Positions 28,335 through 37,981 of a stretch of DNA of 64,000 nt are shown piece after piece. The DNA is from Prevotella denticola (GTDB taxonomy: Bacteria; Bacteroidota; Bacteroidia; Bacteroidales; Bacteroidaceae). Every line of letters begins with the position of its first letter. Within the stretch, counting starts at the first letter, position 1. A program made the position numbers and the translations under genes. The DNA lies in contig NZ_UGTM01000001.1 of assembly GCF_900454835.1 (NCBI RefSeq), positions 868,501-932,500 on the forward strand. Reading direction: 5' to 3'. The notes beneath the pieces were generated by a model that saw only the letters and a list, made by a program, of their open reading frames with translations, made no database searches and was not told the origin of the DNA.

Positions 28335-29753
28335 ATGAAACGTAAGACATGGCGTAAATACCATAAATGGCTTGGAATCTTTACCAGCTTTTTCCTTGTA
28401 ATGTTTTGCCTTTCAGGAATAGTGCTCAATCATCGCAGGTTTTTCGCAGACGTTAATGTCAGTCGTTCTCTGCTGCCTGACCGGTACGCCTTCAAGCAAT
28501 GGAACAATGGACTGCTGCGAGGTACGCTTCGCTGCAAGGATGACCAAGGGCGTGGTGCGGTACTTATCTATGGAGCTGCCGGTATTATCCGGACTGATAC
28601 GACAGCCTCTCATTTTGCAGAATATAATAAGGGTCTTCCTGCAGGAGCCGACTACCGCCAGATAAGAGGTGTGGTACAGACACGGCAGGGTAAACTCTTT
28701 GCAGCCAGCACCATGGGCTTATACAGGCTGGATTCTCATACAGGCTGGCAGTCAGTTCCACTCCCCCAGACGGACGGGAACGAACTTCTTACAGATATAA
28801 CTACACGGGGAGACACGCTTGTCGTACTCGGCAGGTCCTGTCTGTATATTTCCAGACCACCTTACAAGCAGTTCGCCTGCCTGCAGCTGCAGGCACCTGA
28901 GGGCTACGAAGGAAAGGCCACCCTTTTCAGACAGATGTGGATGCTGCACAGTGGAGCTCTTTTCGGAGCAGCAGGAAAACTCATAGTCGACGGTATTGCA
29001 CTCATTCTCATAGTGCTCTGTGTAACAGGGGTCTGGTTCTGGCTGCGTCCACGAAACACGAAAGTACTTCACTGGCACAACAAAACAGGTATAACCACCC
29101 TCGTACTGACAATCTTCATTACATTTACAGGGTGGGCGTTGCGTCCACCTGTCATGATTGCACTTGCCACACACAGTATGCGCCCACTTCCTGGCACCAC
29201 ATTGGACAACGACAATCCCTGGTACGATCGGTTGCGTATGATACGCTATGATGAACAGGAACACGAATGGCTACTTTCGACCTCCGAAGGATTCTTCTCC
29301 CTGAGATCGTTCAACAGCCGGCCCGAACACATCACAGCCACACCGCCGGTCAGTGTGATGGGACAGACCGTATGGCAGCGCAATGCGCAGGGAGAATGGA
29401 TCATAGGATCTTTCGACGGACTTTACCGCTGGGATAGACAAACAGGAAAGGTGGCTTTGTACGATGGGACGGCATTTTCCAATCCGACAATACCCGGTAC
29501 GTCACCAGTTGGCCAGACTATTTCCGGATATAGTTCTGATTTCAAGGGACATGACTGTCAAGTTGACTATTTCAGTGGAACAGACTTTGCCGTTCAACCA
29601 TCCACTTTCAGACATCTTCCCATATCGTTATGGAATCTCGCCCTTGAAATCCATACCGGGCGTATCTATCTGGGGGCTATCGGCTCTTTTGTCTTCATCT
29701 TCATAGTGGGACTGTCTGTCATTGTCGTGTTGTGGTCGGGCAAGAAAATATAA
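28335..29753 (+). CDS. PepSY-associated inner-membrane protein
   Basis: A 472-residue membrane protein of the PepSY_TM group, often linked to iron uptake or membrane redox chemistry. It opens with MKRKTWRKYHKWLGIFTSFF and a helix containing FCLSGIVLNH, whose His may bind haem. A long periplasmic region of beta-propeller-like repeats follows (GVVQTRQGKLFAASTMGLYRL, later QWIIGSFDGLYRWD-type units). Helices recur at VDGIALILIVLCVTGVWFWL and TGITTLVLTIFITFTGWALR, and the last at FVFIFIVGLSVIVVLW. It stands alone, divergent from a small lipoprotein. I infer a haem-bearing ferric-reductase-like role, not shown by sequence alone. Confidence 0.78.
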   Translation: MKRKTWRKYHKWLGIFTSFFLVMFCLSGIVLNHRRFFADVNVSRSLLPDRYAFKQWNNGLLRGTLRCKDDQGRGAVLIYGAAGIIRTDTTASHFAEYNKGLPAGADYRQIRGVVQTRQGKLFAASTMGLYRLDSHTGWQSVPLPQTDGNELLTDITTRGDTLVVLGRSCLYISRPPYKQFACLQLQAPEGYEGKATLFRQMWMLHSGALFGAAGKLIVDGIALILIVLCVTGVWFWLRPRNTKVLHWHNKTGITTLVLTIFITFTGWALRPPVMIALATHSMRPLPGTTLDNDNPWYDRLRMIRYDEQEHEWLLSTSEGFFSLRSFNSRPEHITATPPVSVMGQTVWQRNAQGEWIIGSFDGLYRWDRQTGKVALYDGTAFSNPTIPGTSPVGQTISGYSSDFKGHDCQVDYFSGTDFAVQPSTFRHLPISLWNLALEIHTGRIYLGAIGSFVFIFIVGLSVIVVLWSGKKI

Positions 29754-29875
29754 GATATATTCCAAGAGTTCTTTTTCAGATTCTTCCGATAAGACATAGA
29801 GTATGTAGAGGCTTATGATGCCCGGCAAATACCGGCATTATATGTCTACAGTAACCGAATACCAATAGATGTCAG

Positions 29876-30098
29876 TGCTTTCCGATAAACACTTCCCGTA
29901 TAAGTCGGGCATCGGTGTCTTGCCGTATATGATGGCGACAGGAGTAAACGGGCCTTTCCTGCAGATGTGCTGAGGCCCGTCACCTATGGAGCTGTCGGCA
30001 GACACCGATCGTGTTGATGCCTCGCTCCATGTCATCTGTTGCCGGAACGAGAGCGGCTTGTTGCCGGAGGAAACGATCGGAATCGGATAGAATCTCAT
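29876..30098 (-). repeat. Dispersed intergenic repeat, copy 1
   Basis: Aligns by eye with 38965-39131 in the same orientation (roughly three bases in four agree, one 2-nt gap) and with 16625-16796 in the opposite one. The minus strand can be read as an 86-codon frame. The copy at 38965 has stop codons and a 2-nt deletion in that frame, so it is not called a gene. A conserved element can pair ACGGGCC with GGCCCGT around an 18-20-nt loop. It fills most of the gap between the PepSY and DKNYY genes. Confidence 0.7.
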
Positions 30099-30136
30099 TT
30101 TCCCAAGACCTGTTGCCTCGTTCTGAACTTATGTGT

Positions 30137-30703
30137 CTATTTCACCACCTTTCCCATATAATAGGTCTCAAAGGTATCCTCTGCGTATCCATTCTTCAGT
30201 ACCTTAAAGCTGGAAGTCATGGCACCCTCTATCTTCCGTCCCATATAATAGACTTCAAAGCTGTCTTTGGCATATCCCCAACCTAAGTCCTGGAAGTTCT
30301 GCGGATTGTCGCTGATTTTCCTGCCATTGAAGAGCACTGCATTGGAAGTCTTGACATATCCTTCCGGATGGAACGGAGCATAGCTTTCATCAGGATAAGA
30401 TGGGTAAATCTCCGGAAAAGTACTGCCAGGAACGTTCAGACGGAATGTCAGCGGGTCGACAAAAGGAAGGATGCGGCCTTCATAGTAGACGTTGTATCTG
30501 TCTTTGGCGTATCCGTAACCAAGGTCGACAAAGGTCTGCATATCAATTCCAGCAACAGGCTGATGCCCATAGAAGACACCACTCCTATTGAAAGAATAAG
30601 GCTGTACCCGATGCGGTGCCTGCGCTATTGCACTGAGCGAAAAGACAGTCATGAAGACGATGCAGCAACTGCAGAATAGGCTGTTGAGGTTTGCTTTTTC
30701 CAT
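30137..30703 (-). CDS. DKNYY-repeat exported protein
   Basis: A 188-residue protein with a probable signal peptide (residues 1-28, ending IAQA). It has three repeats of the DKNYY type: GYAKDRYNVYYEG, GYAKDSFEVYYMG and GYAEDTFETYYMG, spaced along the chain. Between them lie DPLTF/NPQNF/TSSF turns. DKNYY proteins are surface or periplasmic proteins of unknown role in Bacteroidota and others. An open frame extends 66 nt upstream, but the ATG at 30703 places the signal peptide properly and lies 35 nt from a -7 element. Single gene. Confidence 0.75.
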   Translation of the reverse strand: MEKANLNSLFCSCCIVFMTVFSLSAIAQAPHRVQPYSFNRSGVFYGHQPVAGIDMQTFVDLGYGYAKDRYNVYYEGRILPFVDPLTFRLNVPGSTFPEIYPSYPDESYAPFHPEGYVKTSNAVLFNGRKISDNPQNFQDLGWGYAKDSFEVYYMGRKIEGAMTSSFKVLKNGYAEDTFETYYMGKVVK

Positions 30704-30737
30704 AATTATTCTTTTTTCAATGTTAGTCTTATGACTG

Positions 30738-30745
30738 CAAAGATA
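30738..30745 (-). promoter_or_regulatory. Putative -7 element for the DKNYY gene
   Basis: Minus-strand TATCTTTG followed by CA, 35 nt before the ATG at 30703. Confidence 0.65.
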
Positions 30746-31185
30746 ATCAGAAAAACTGTCAATCAGCATGGAATAACCCTAAAATAGAAGAGGGAAAATC
30801 CTTTTTGTAATGAATAATCAAGATACTTTCATCACATCTGTTTTCAACATTTCAACAAAAGCCTATTTACATTCTCCAGACAATGCTTATTTGCACATCA
30901 GTTAACACCTGACGGCAGCGCAACCGAGCACCTTTTCTATATAGTTTATATATACTTGATTACAAATGTTTTAGAAGAAATACGTTGAAAATCTTCGGTA
31001 TCAGAAGATGACAGAGGAAGCAATCTCATAGTCAGGTCTGTTTGTTCCGTCCTGCCTGAATCCCCGTCTATGTTCCGCCTATGTAAAGCCACAAATGCAG
31101 TTTTACGTGAAAAAGTTTTGCGAAACGGAAACTAATTTGTAAATTAGCGCACGAAAACCTAAACTGTCTGAAAAATTAAATCTAC
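30746..31185. other. Intergenic region upstream of the hut cluster
   Basis: No gene is seen. At 30865-30920 two TATTT-containing stretches, GCCTATTTACATTC and GCTTATTTGCACATC, lie 24 nt apart. The second, with its following TTAACACCTG, resembles part of the 22-bp-period array at 23018. The promoter of ftcD should lie near 31125-31165 (TTTTGCG, then TAATTTG), but no clean consensus is present. Confidence 0.35.
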
Positions 31186-32898
31186 ATGAATTATATGGTA
31201 CGAGAAAAACAAATCATCGAATGTGTCCCCAACTTCAGCGAAGGGCGTAACAAGGAAGTAATCAAGCAGATTACCGATGTGGTGGAACAAATGGAAGGCG
31301 TGAAACTTCTGGATGTTGATCCCGGTGAAGCAACCAACCGTACAGTCGTCACCTTCGTTGGTGAACCGTCTGTTGTCGTGGAGACCACTTTTCGTTGCGT
31401 GCAGAAAGCAGCACAGCTTATTGATATGAGGCAGCATCATGGTGCGCATCCACGAATGGGCGCAACAGATGTCCTCCCTCTCATTCCTGTTTCGGGTATA
31501 ACTCTGGAAGAGTGTGCCGTACTTGCACGCCAGCTGGCAGAACGCATTGCCAAAGAGCTGAAAGTACCCTGCTATTGCTACGAAGCAGCTGCCAAAACGC
31601 CAGAGCGCAGGAATCTTGCCGTATGCCGCAAGGGAGAGTATGAAGCACTGCCCAAGCGCATGGATGTTACCTCTGAAGTTCCCGACTATGGAGCACGCAA
31701 ATGGGATGAGCAGATGGCACGGACCGGGTGTACAGCTGTCGGGGCACGTGACTTTCTGATTGCCACCAACTTCAACCTCAATACCACTTCAACACGCCGT
31801 GCAAACGCAATTGCCTTTGACGTAAGAGAAAAAGGACGGCCGAAGCGTGAAGGCGGGTCACCGGTAGGCAAGCCGATGAAGGATGAAAACGGTAAAGTCA
31901 TTATGCTGCCAGGCACATTGAAGGCGACGAAAGCCATCGGCTGGTACATTGATGAATACGGCATAGCACAGGTTTCCATGAACATCACCGACATCAACGT
32001 CACCCCACTCCACATTGCCTTTGACGAGGTCTGCCGGTGTGCACAGAACCGTGGAATCCGTGTGACAGGTACAGAAATTGTAGGCCTCATTCCGAAACGT
32101 ACGCTCATCGAGGCAGGTACATATTTCCTGCGGAAGCAGAACCGATCGACAGGTATTCCCGAGGAAGACATTGTAAAGATTGCCGTCAAATCCATGGGAC
32201 TGGACGACCTCAAACCATTCAATCCACGAGAGAAAGTGATTGAATATCTCCTGGAAGATGCCGACAGGGCTCCCAGGCTGGTCGATCTGACGGTAAAGGA
32301 GTTTGCAGACGAGACCTCACGGGAGTCGCCGGCTCCTGGTGGCGGCACCATCTCCGCCTATATGGGTGCTATGGGGGCAGCACTCGGAACCATGGTGGCC
32401 AACCTCTCCAGTCACAAGGCAGGATGGGATGCACGCTGGGAAGAGTTCAGCAACTGGGCAGAAAAGGGACAGGCTGTCCAGCAAGAACTCATGTTGCTTG
32501 TTGATGAAGATACTGAGGCTTTCAATCGCATCATGGCCGCCTTCGGTCTGCCCAAGGAGACCGAAGAGGAAAAGGCGGCTCGCTCTGCTGCCATACAGAA
32601 AGCAACCCTGTTTGCGACCGAAGTGCCTTTGCACACCATGCAGGCTTCTTTCAAAGTCTTCGGACTTTGCCGTGCCATGGCGGAAGAGGGCAATCCCAAC
32701 AGCGTATCAGATGCCGGAGTCGGCGTGCTGGCTGCCCGTGCGGCAGTGCTTGGTGCTGGACTGAACGTGAAAATCAATGCTTCTGGGCTGAAAGACAAGG
32801 CAACAGCGGAACGGCTGATTGCTGAAGCTGACACGTTGATAGCAAAAGCCAAGGAGGCTGAAACGGAAATAATGAAAATCGTCGAAGCCAAGCTGTGA
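31186..32898 (+). CDS. ftcD: Glutamate formimidoyltransferase / formimidoyltetrahydrofolate cyclodeaminase
   Basis: Bifunctional enzyme of 570 residues ending histidine breakdown. It moves the formimino group from formiminoglutamate to tetrahydrofolate, giving glutamate, and then releases ammonia to give methenyl-THF. The transferase part covers residues 1 to about 330 (ECVPNFSEGRN, HHGAHPRMGATDVLPL, NINITDINVTP-like block). The cyclodeaminase follows from about 370 (ETSRESPAPGGGTISAYMGAMG, NLSSHKAGWD). The fused arrangement resembles the animal enzyme; many bacteria have separate ftcD and fchA. First gene of the hut cluster. A second ATG at 31195 is an alternative start. Confidence 0.93.
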   Translation: MNYMVREKQIIECVPNFSEGRNKEVIKQITDVVEQMEGVKLLDVDPGEATNRTVVTFVGEPSVVVETTFRCVQKAAQLIDMRQHHGAHPRMGATDVLPLIPVSGITLEECAVLARQLAERIAKELKVPCYCYEAAAKTPERRNLAVCRKGEYEALPKRMDVTSEVPDYGARKWDEQMARTGCTAVGARDFLIATNFNLNTTSTRRANAIAFDVREKGRPKREGGSPVGKPMKDENGKVIMLPGTLKATKAIGWYIDEYGIAQVSMNITDINVTPLHIAFDEVCRCAQNRGIRVTGTEIVGLIPKRTLIEAGTYFLRKQNRSTGIPEEDIVKIAVKSMGLDDLKPFNPREKVIEYLLEDADRAPRLVDLTVKEFADETSRESPAPGGGTISAYMGAMGAALGTMVANLSSHKAGWDARWEEFSNWAEKGQAVQQELMLLVDEDTEAFNRIMAAFGLPKETEEEKAARSAAIQKATLFATEVPLHTMQASFKVFGLCRAMAEEGNPNSVSDAGVGVLAARAAVLGAGLNVKINASGLKDKATAERLIAEADTLIAKAKEAETEIMKIVEAKL

Positions 32899-32942
32899 AG
32901 AAGTTGAATCCTTTATATATAATAAGGTGAACTCGAACTCGA

Positions 32943-32977
32943 CAGACAGGACAGATATTCATTGGCTGTCCTGTCTG
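32943..32977 (+). terminator. Hairpin between ftcD and hutU
   Basis: A 12-bp perfect stem (arms 32943-32954 and 32966-32977) with an 11-nt loop and no T-run. It lies in the 150-nt spacer inside the hut cluster, so it may process or partly attenuate the transcript rather than end it. Confidence 0.5.
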
Positions 32978-33048
32978 GACAAGACATTTGAAAGATGCCA
33001 TAAAGATACAGTCTATATTAAAAACAAGTATAAAACACCTGAACAACT

Positions 33049-35058
33049 ATGACAAAAGAAGAGTTTATCAAGGATATTCGTACTGGTATACCGGATTGCT
33101 TACCAGATCCACAGCCATACGACAGCACCATCAACCATGCACCGAAACGCAAGGATATACTCACACCAGAAGAAAAGAAACTTGCCCTGCGCAATGCCTT
33201 GCGCTACTTTCCCAAAAAGTTCCATACTATACTGGCTCCTGAGTTTGCAAAGGAACTGCAGAATTACGGACGCATCTATATGTACCGCTTCCGTCCTTCC
33301 TACGAAATGTATGCACGTCCCATCGACGAATACCCGCATCGTTCGGAACAGGCGGCTGCCATCATGATGATGATACAGAACAATCTCGACAAGGCCGTCG
33401 CACAGCACCCACACGAACTTATTACATACGGTGGTAACGGTGCTGTCTTCCAGAACTGGGCGCAATACCGGCTGGTGATGAAGTATCTCAGCGAAATGAC
33501 AGATGAACAGACACTGGTTATGTACTCCGGTCACCCGCTTGGTCTTTTCCCATCACACAGAAATGCACCACGCGTAGTGGTGACGAATGGTATGGTCATA
33601 CCGAACTATTCCAAACCTGACGACTGGGAGCGTGACAATGCATTGGGAGTCAGCCAGTATGGACAGATGACAGCCGGCTCGTATATGTATATCGGTCCGC
33701 AGGGTATCGTCCATGGAACTACGATCACCGTTCTGAATGCGGCCCGGAAGCGACTGAAAGATGGGGAAACAAGCATCAAGGGGATGCTTTTCGTCACTTC
33801 TGGATTAGGCGGTATGTCTGGGGCACAGCCCAAGGCGGGCAACATTGCCGGCGTTGTCAGCATCACGGCAGAGATCAATCCGCTCGCAGCACAGAAACGG
33901 TATGACCAGGGATGGGTGGATGAACTGCACACTTCACTTGATGAATTGATTCCTGCTGCTTTAAAAGCTGTTGAAGAGAAACGCACTGTCTCCATGGCTT
34001 ATGTAGGAAATGCAGTCGACCTCTGGGAACGGTTGGCCGAGAAGGAGATACACGTTGATTTGGGGAGTGACCAGACATCACTGCACAATCCTTGGGCAGG
34101 CGGCTACTATCCTGTGGGACTTAGTCTGGAAGAATCGAAGCGCATGATGGCAGAAGAGCCGCAATTGTTCAAAGAAAAGGTTCAGGCTTCCTTGCGCCGT
34201 CAGGTAGCTGCCATCAACAAACTGACGGAAAAAGGAATGTATTTCTTCGATTACGGCAATGCTTTCCTACTAGAGTCAAGCCGTGCAGGAGCTGATATTC
34301 TAAAGGAAGATGGGAGGTTCCGTTATCCGTCTTATGTGCAGGATATCATGGGACCGATGTTCTTCGACTATGGCTTCGGACCGTTCCGCTGGGTTTGTTC
34401 GTCCTGTGACTCGAAAGACCTGGAAACATCCGACCGCATAGCGACAGCCGTGTTGGAAGAGATACGGAAGACGGCAACACCTGACATTCTGGGACAGCTG
34501 GACGACAACATCCACTGGATAAAGGAAGCCGGAAGAAACCATCTGGTTGTCGGCTCGCAGGCACGCATCCTCTATGCCGACTGTGAGGGGCGCACGAAGA
34601 TTGCTCTGGCATTCAATGAAGCAATACGCAGAGGAGAGATTTCACGTCCTATTGTTCTCGGCCGCGACCATCATGATGTGTCAGGCACAGATTCTCCTTT
34701 CCGTGAGACTTCCAACATTTACGACGGATCCCAGTTCTGTGCCGACATGGCTGTACAGAACGTCATTGGCGACTCTTTCCGTGGGGCAACATGGGTGTCA
34801 ATCCATAACGGTGGCGGTGTTGGTTGGGGAGAAGTCATCAACGGTGGCTTTGGTATGGTAATCGACGGTAGCGAAGAGGCCGAACGCCATATCCGTCAGA
34901 TGCTCCTTTGGGATGTCAACAACGGCATCGCACGACGCAGCTGGGCACGCAATACCGGTTCGATGGATGCCATCCGAAGAGAGATGGAACGTACCCCGGG
35001 ACTCTGCGTAACTCTGCCTAATCTTGTCGATGACGACACAATCAACACGGCATTCTAA
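33049..35058 (+). CDS. hutU: Urocanate hydratase
   Basis: Adds water to urocanate using tightly bound NAD+ to give imidazolonepropionate, the second step of histidine degradation. The 669-residue length matches the longer form found in Bacteroidota and eukaryotes rather than the proteobacterial enzyme of about 555. Family blocks include MYSGHPLGLFPSH, NAARKRLKDGETSIKGMLFVTSGLGGMSGAQPKAG, DQTSLHNPWAGGYYPVGL and SFRGATWVSIHNGGGVGWGEVINGG. The conserved active-site Cys is in FGPFRWVCSSCD. It begins 150 nt after ftcD and ends 35 nt before hutH. Confidence 0.95.
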   Translation: MTKEEFIKDIRTGIPDCLPDPQPYDSTINHAPKRKDILTPEEKKLALRNALRYFPKKFHTILAPEFAKELQNYGRIYMYRFRPSYEMYARPIDEYPHRSEQAAAIMMMIQNNLDKAVAQHPHELITYGGNGAVFQNWAQYRLVMKYLSEMTDEQTLVMYSGHPLGLFPSHRNAPRVVVTNGMVIPNYSKPDDWERDNALGVSQYGQMTAGSYMYIGPQGIVHGTTITVLNAARKRLKDGETSIKGMLFVTSGLGGMSGAQPKAGNIAGVVSITAEINPLAAQKRYDQGWVDELHTSLDELIPAALKAVEEKRTVSMAYVGNAVDLWERLAEKEIHVDLGSDQTSLHNPWAGGYYPVGLSLEESKRMMAEEPQLFKEKVQASLRRQVAAINKLTEKGMYFFDYGNAFLLESSRAGADILKEDGRFRYPSYVQDIMGPMFFDYGFGPFRWVCSSCDSKDLETSDRIATAVLEEIRKTATPDILGQLDDNIHWIKEAGRNHLVVGSQARILYADCEGRTKIALAFNEAIRRGEISRPIVLGRDHHDVSGTDSPFRETSNIYDGSQFCADMAVQNVIGDSFRGATWVSIHNGGGVGWGEVINGGFGMVIDGSEEAERHIRQMLLWDVNNGIARRSWARNTGSMDAIRREMERTPGLCVTLPNLVDDDTINTAF

Positions 35059-35093
35059 TCAACAGAATCTATTCTTCTAAACTATAAAAAACT

Positions 35094-36575
35094 ATGGACA
35101 AAATTCATCAAATCAGTGCCACTCATCTGGCAATAGAACAAATCGGTGAAATCATTAAAAAGGGTATCCGGCTTGAACTTTCAGAAGATGCCCGCCAGCG
35201 TATTATCCGTTGCAGAACATACCTCGACAAAAAGATAATGGAATCTGAAACACCTATCTATGGGGTGACAACAGGTTTCGGATCGCTCTGTAAGATTTCC
35301 ATCGACAAAGACAGTCTGTCTCAGCTACAAAAAAATCTTGTCATGTCTCATGCCTGTGGTGTGGGCGACCGTATTCCCAACGAGATTGTAAAAATCATGC
35401 TACTGCTCAAAATCCAGTCACTTAGCTATGGCTATTCCGGCTGTCAGCTACAGACTGTCGAGCGGCTGATAGACTTCTTCAATAATGACATTTGCCCCAT
35501 CGTGTATATGCAAGGCTCACTGGGTGCATCAGGCGATCTTGTCCCACTGGCACACCTCTCTTTGCCACTTATCGGGATGGGAGAAGTTGAATATAGAGGG
35601 GAAGTCCTTTCCGGAGCAGACATACTGAAGAGAATGGGCTGGGAACCCATCGAACTTGTGTCCAAAGAGGGACTTGCCCTGCTCAACGGAACACAGAACA
35701 TGAATGCTTTTGCCGTATGGTCACTGCTACAGAGTGAACGTCTGAGCAAATGGGCAGACATCATTGGTACAATGTCCCTCGAAGCCTATGACGGACGAAT
35801 AGAACCTTTCACACATGCCGTCCATGCTGTACGTCCACACAAGGGACAGATAGAAACTGCTGCACGGATACGAGAACTCCTTGAAGGCAGTGAACTCATC
35901 AGCCAGCCGAAAGTAAACGTGCAGGACCCCTATTCCTTCCGCTGTATGCCGCAGGTACATGGCGCATCGAAAGACACTATTGCTTATGTGAAATCGGTGA
36001 TTGACATAGAGGTGAATGCTGCTACGGACAATCCGACCGTCTGCCCGGATGATGACCTTGTCATCTCTGCCGGGAACTTCCACGGCGAACCTATCGCACA
36101 GCCGATGGACTTCCTCGCCATTGCCTTGTGTGAACTGAGCAATATCTCAGAAAGACGTATTTACAAGCTCGTATCAGGAACTCGCAATCTGCCGAGTTTC
36201 CTCGTGGCAAAGCCGGGTGTGAACAGCGGATTCATGATCCCGCAGTATACGGCAGCATCTATCGTCAGCCAGAGCAAGACCTATTGTACGCCTGCTTCTG
36301 TTGACAGCATTCCATCGTCACAGGGACAGGAAGATCATGTCAGCATGGGAGCCAATGCAGCTACAAAGCTCTATCAGGTCGTATTGAATACCGAGCGTGT
36401 GCTTGCCATAGAACTTTTCAATGCAGCCCAGGCACTTGAATTCCGCCGACCGCTGAAGTCTTCTCCTGCCATCGAGGCTGTCCATAAAGCCTATCGGGAA
36501 GATGTCCCCTTCATTGATACAGACGAATTTATGGCCCCCTACATTGCTAAGTCCATTGAATTCTTACGGAAATAA
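35094..36575 (+). CDS. hutH: Histidine ammonia-lyase
   Basis: Deaminates L-histidine to urocanate, the first step of the pathway. The 493-residue protein carries the autocatalytic MIO triad A145-S146-G147 within GSLGASGDLVPLAHLSL. It also has the family's YGVTTGFGSL loop with its catalytic Tyr, GTQNMNAF, DNPTVCPDDD and SSQGQEDHVSMGANA. All residues needed for activity appear present. It starts 35 nt after hutU and probably shares its transcript. A long hairpin follows the stop codon. Confidence 0.95.
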   Translation: MDKIHQISATHLAIEQIGEIIKKGIRLELSEDARQRIIRCRTYLDKKIMESETPIYGVTTGFGSLCKISIDKDSLSQLQKNLVMSHACGVGDRIPNEIVKIMLLLKIQSLSYGYSGCQLQTVERLIDFFNNDICPIVYMQGSLGASGDLVPLAHLSLPLIGMGEVEYRGEVLSGADILKRMGWEPIELVSKEGLALLNGTQNMNAFAVWSLLQSERLSKWADIIGTMSLEAYDGRIEPFTHAVHAVRPHKGQIETAARIRELLEGSELISQPKVNVQDPYSFRCMPQVHGASKDTIAYVKSVIDIEVNAATDNPTVCPDDDLVISAGNFHGEPIAQPMDFLAIALCELSNISERRIYKLVSGTRNLPSFLVAKPGVNSGFMIPQYTAASIVSQSKTYCTPASVDSIPSSQGQEDHVSMGANAATKLYQVVLNTERVLAIELFNAAQALEFRRPLKSSPAIEAVHKAYREDVPFIDTDEFMAPYIAKSIEFLRK

Positions 36576-36580
36576 AGAAA

Positions 36581-36624
36581 GGGACTGTATCAGAAGGAAA
36601 GGATAAGATTTCTGATACAGTCCC
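36581..36624 (+). terminator. Hairpin between hutH and hutI
   Basis: A perfect 15-bp stem (GGGACTGTATCAGAA at 36581-36595; complement at 36610-36624) with a 14-nt loop, six nt after the hutH stop. No T-run follows directly. It could end the main hut transcript or reduce hutI expression. Confidence 0.6.
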
Positions 36625-36681
36625 ATCCATCTGATATTCTCATATATCCATAACTAACATAGACCAGAGAAATCACATGAG

Positions 36682-37926
36682 ATGAAAAGGCGATTGATAA
36701 TAAACATCGGTTTGCTTGCCGGTATCGGGCATGACGGAAGAATATGTCTGAAAGGAAAGGAAATGGGCGCGCTGCATACACTCCTGAATGCCTATCTTGT
36801 TGTAGAAGACGGACACTTCACTGATTATGGGAAAATGGAAGACTGTCCGCTTTCAGACGACAATGTAGAAGTCATTGATGCGAAAGGCGGTGCAGTACTC
36901 CCCTCATGGTGCGACTCACATACACATATTGTCTACGCAGGAAGTCGTGAACAGGAATTTGTCGATAAAATCCGTGGACTAAGCTATGCGGAAATTGCCC
37001 GTCGGGGCGGCGGTATTCTCAATTCCGCCGACCGCTTACATGAGCTGGGTGAAGATGAATTGTATCTGCAGGCGATGAAACGTGTTAGCGAAATCATCCG
37101 GAAAGGAACAGGATGTGTAGAGATAAAAAGCGGCTATGGACTTAATACTGAAGACGAACTGAAGATGCTCCGTGTAATCCGCCGAATCAAGGCGACGACA
37201 CCGCTGAAGGTTGTTTCCACTTTCCTTGGCGCGCATGCTGTACCACGTTCTTATAAAGACCGACAGGAAGAATATGTAGACATGATAGTCAACGACATGA
37301 TACCGGCTGTAGGGACAGAGAAGCTGGCAGATTTCATTGATGTGTTCTGTGATACGGGATTCTTCACACCTGAAGAGACTGCACGGATTCTGGAGGCGGG
37401 GGCGGCTTATGGGATGCAACCGAAGATACATGCAGATGAGCTGGCCTCATCGGGAGGAGTGGAAGTCGGTGTAGAACACAATGCACTGTCAGTAGACCAT
37501 CTGGAGAGTATGGTGGAGGCGGAAATCCAGCTGTTAAAAGACAGCCATACCATCCCCACTGCACTTCCAGGAACATCTTTTTTCTTGAATATGCCTTTCG
37601 CACCAGGACGGAGGATGATAGACGAAGGACTGCCGCTTGCGGTCGCCAGTGATTATAATCCTGGCTCGACACCATCGGGAGACATGAAGTTCATAGTTTC
37701 CCTAAGCTGCATCAAGATGCGTCTGCTACCGGCCGAAGCCATCAATGCTGCAACGCTGAATGGGGCATGTGCCATGGGGTTGAGCAGGGAATATGGGACT
37801 ATAACAAGGGGGAAAGTTGCCAATTTCTTCATAACAGAACCTATTCCGTCCATCGACTACATCCCTTACGCATATACTACACCTATCATACAGCGCACAT
37901 TCCTGCAAGGTGAAGAATACGTATAG
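36682..37926 (+). CDS. hutI: Imidazolonepropionase
   Basis: Metal-dependent amidohydrolase that opens imidazolonepropionate to formiminoglutamate, the third step. It has 414 residues. Metal ligands lie in DSHTHIVYAGSR (residues about 77-88), and the other ligands in DELASSGGVEVGVEHNALSVDHLE and ASDYNPGSTPSGDMKF. EIKSGYGLNTEDELKMLRVIRR is a further family block. It is separated from hutH by 106 nt that contain a strong hairpin, so it may have separate or attenuated expression. Completes a four-gene pathway with ftcD, hutU and hutH. Confidence 0.94.
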   Translation: MKRRLIINIGLLAGIGHDGRICLKGKEMGALHTLLNAYLVVEDGHFTDYGKMEDCPLSDDNVEVIDAKGGAVLPSWCDSHTHIVYAGSREQEFVDKIRGLSYAEIARRGGGILNSADRLHELGEDELYLQAMKRVSEIIRKGTGCVEIKSGYGLNTEDELKMLRVIRRIKATTPLKVVSTFLGAHAVPRSYKDRQEEYVDMIVNDMIPAVGTEKLADFIDVFCDTGFFTPEETARILEAGAAYGMQPKIHADELASSGGVEVGVEHNALSVDHLESMVEAEIQLLKDSHTIPTALPGTSFFLNMPFAPGRRMIDEGLPLAVASDYNPGSTPSGDMKFIVSLSCIKMRLLPAEAINAATLNGACAMGLSREYGTITRGKVANFFITEPIPSIDYIPYAYTTPIIQRTFLQGEEYV

Positions 37927-37981
37927 GAGAACTTGTAGAATAACCGGACAAGGATAGCTCTACTGCACGCATATAAATTTG

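Noticed and set aside
29838-30098. An 86-codon minus-strand frame that looks protein-like
   Set aside because: It lies in the dispersed repeat. The copy at 38965 has two stops and a 2-nt deletion in the same frame, and the copy at 16625 has a different end. Better treated as non-coding repeat.
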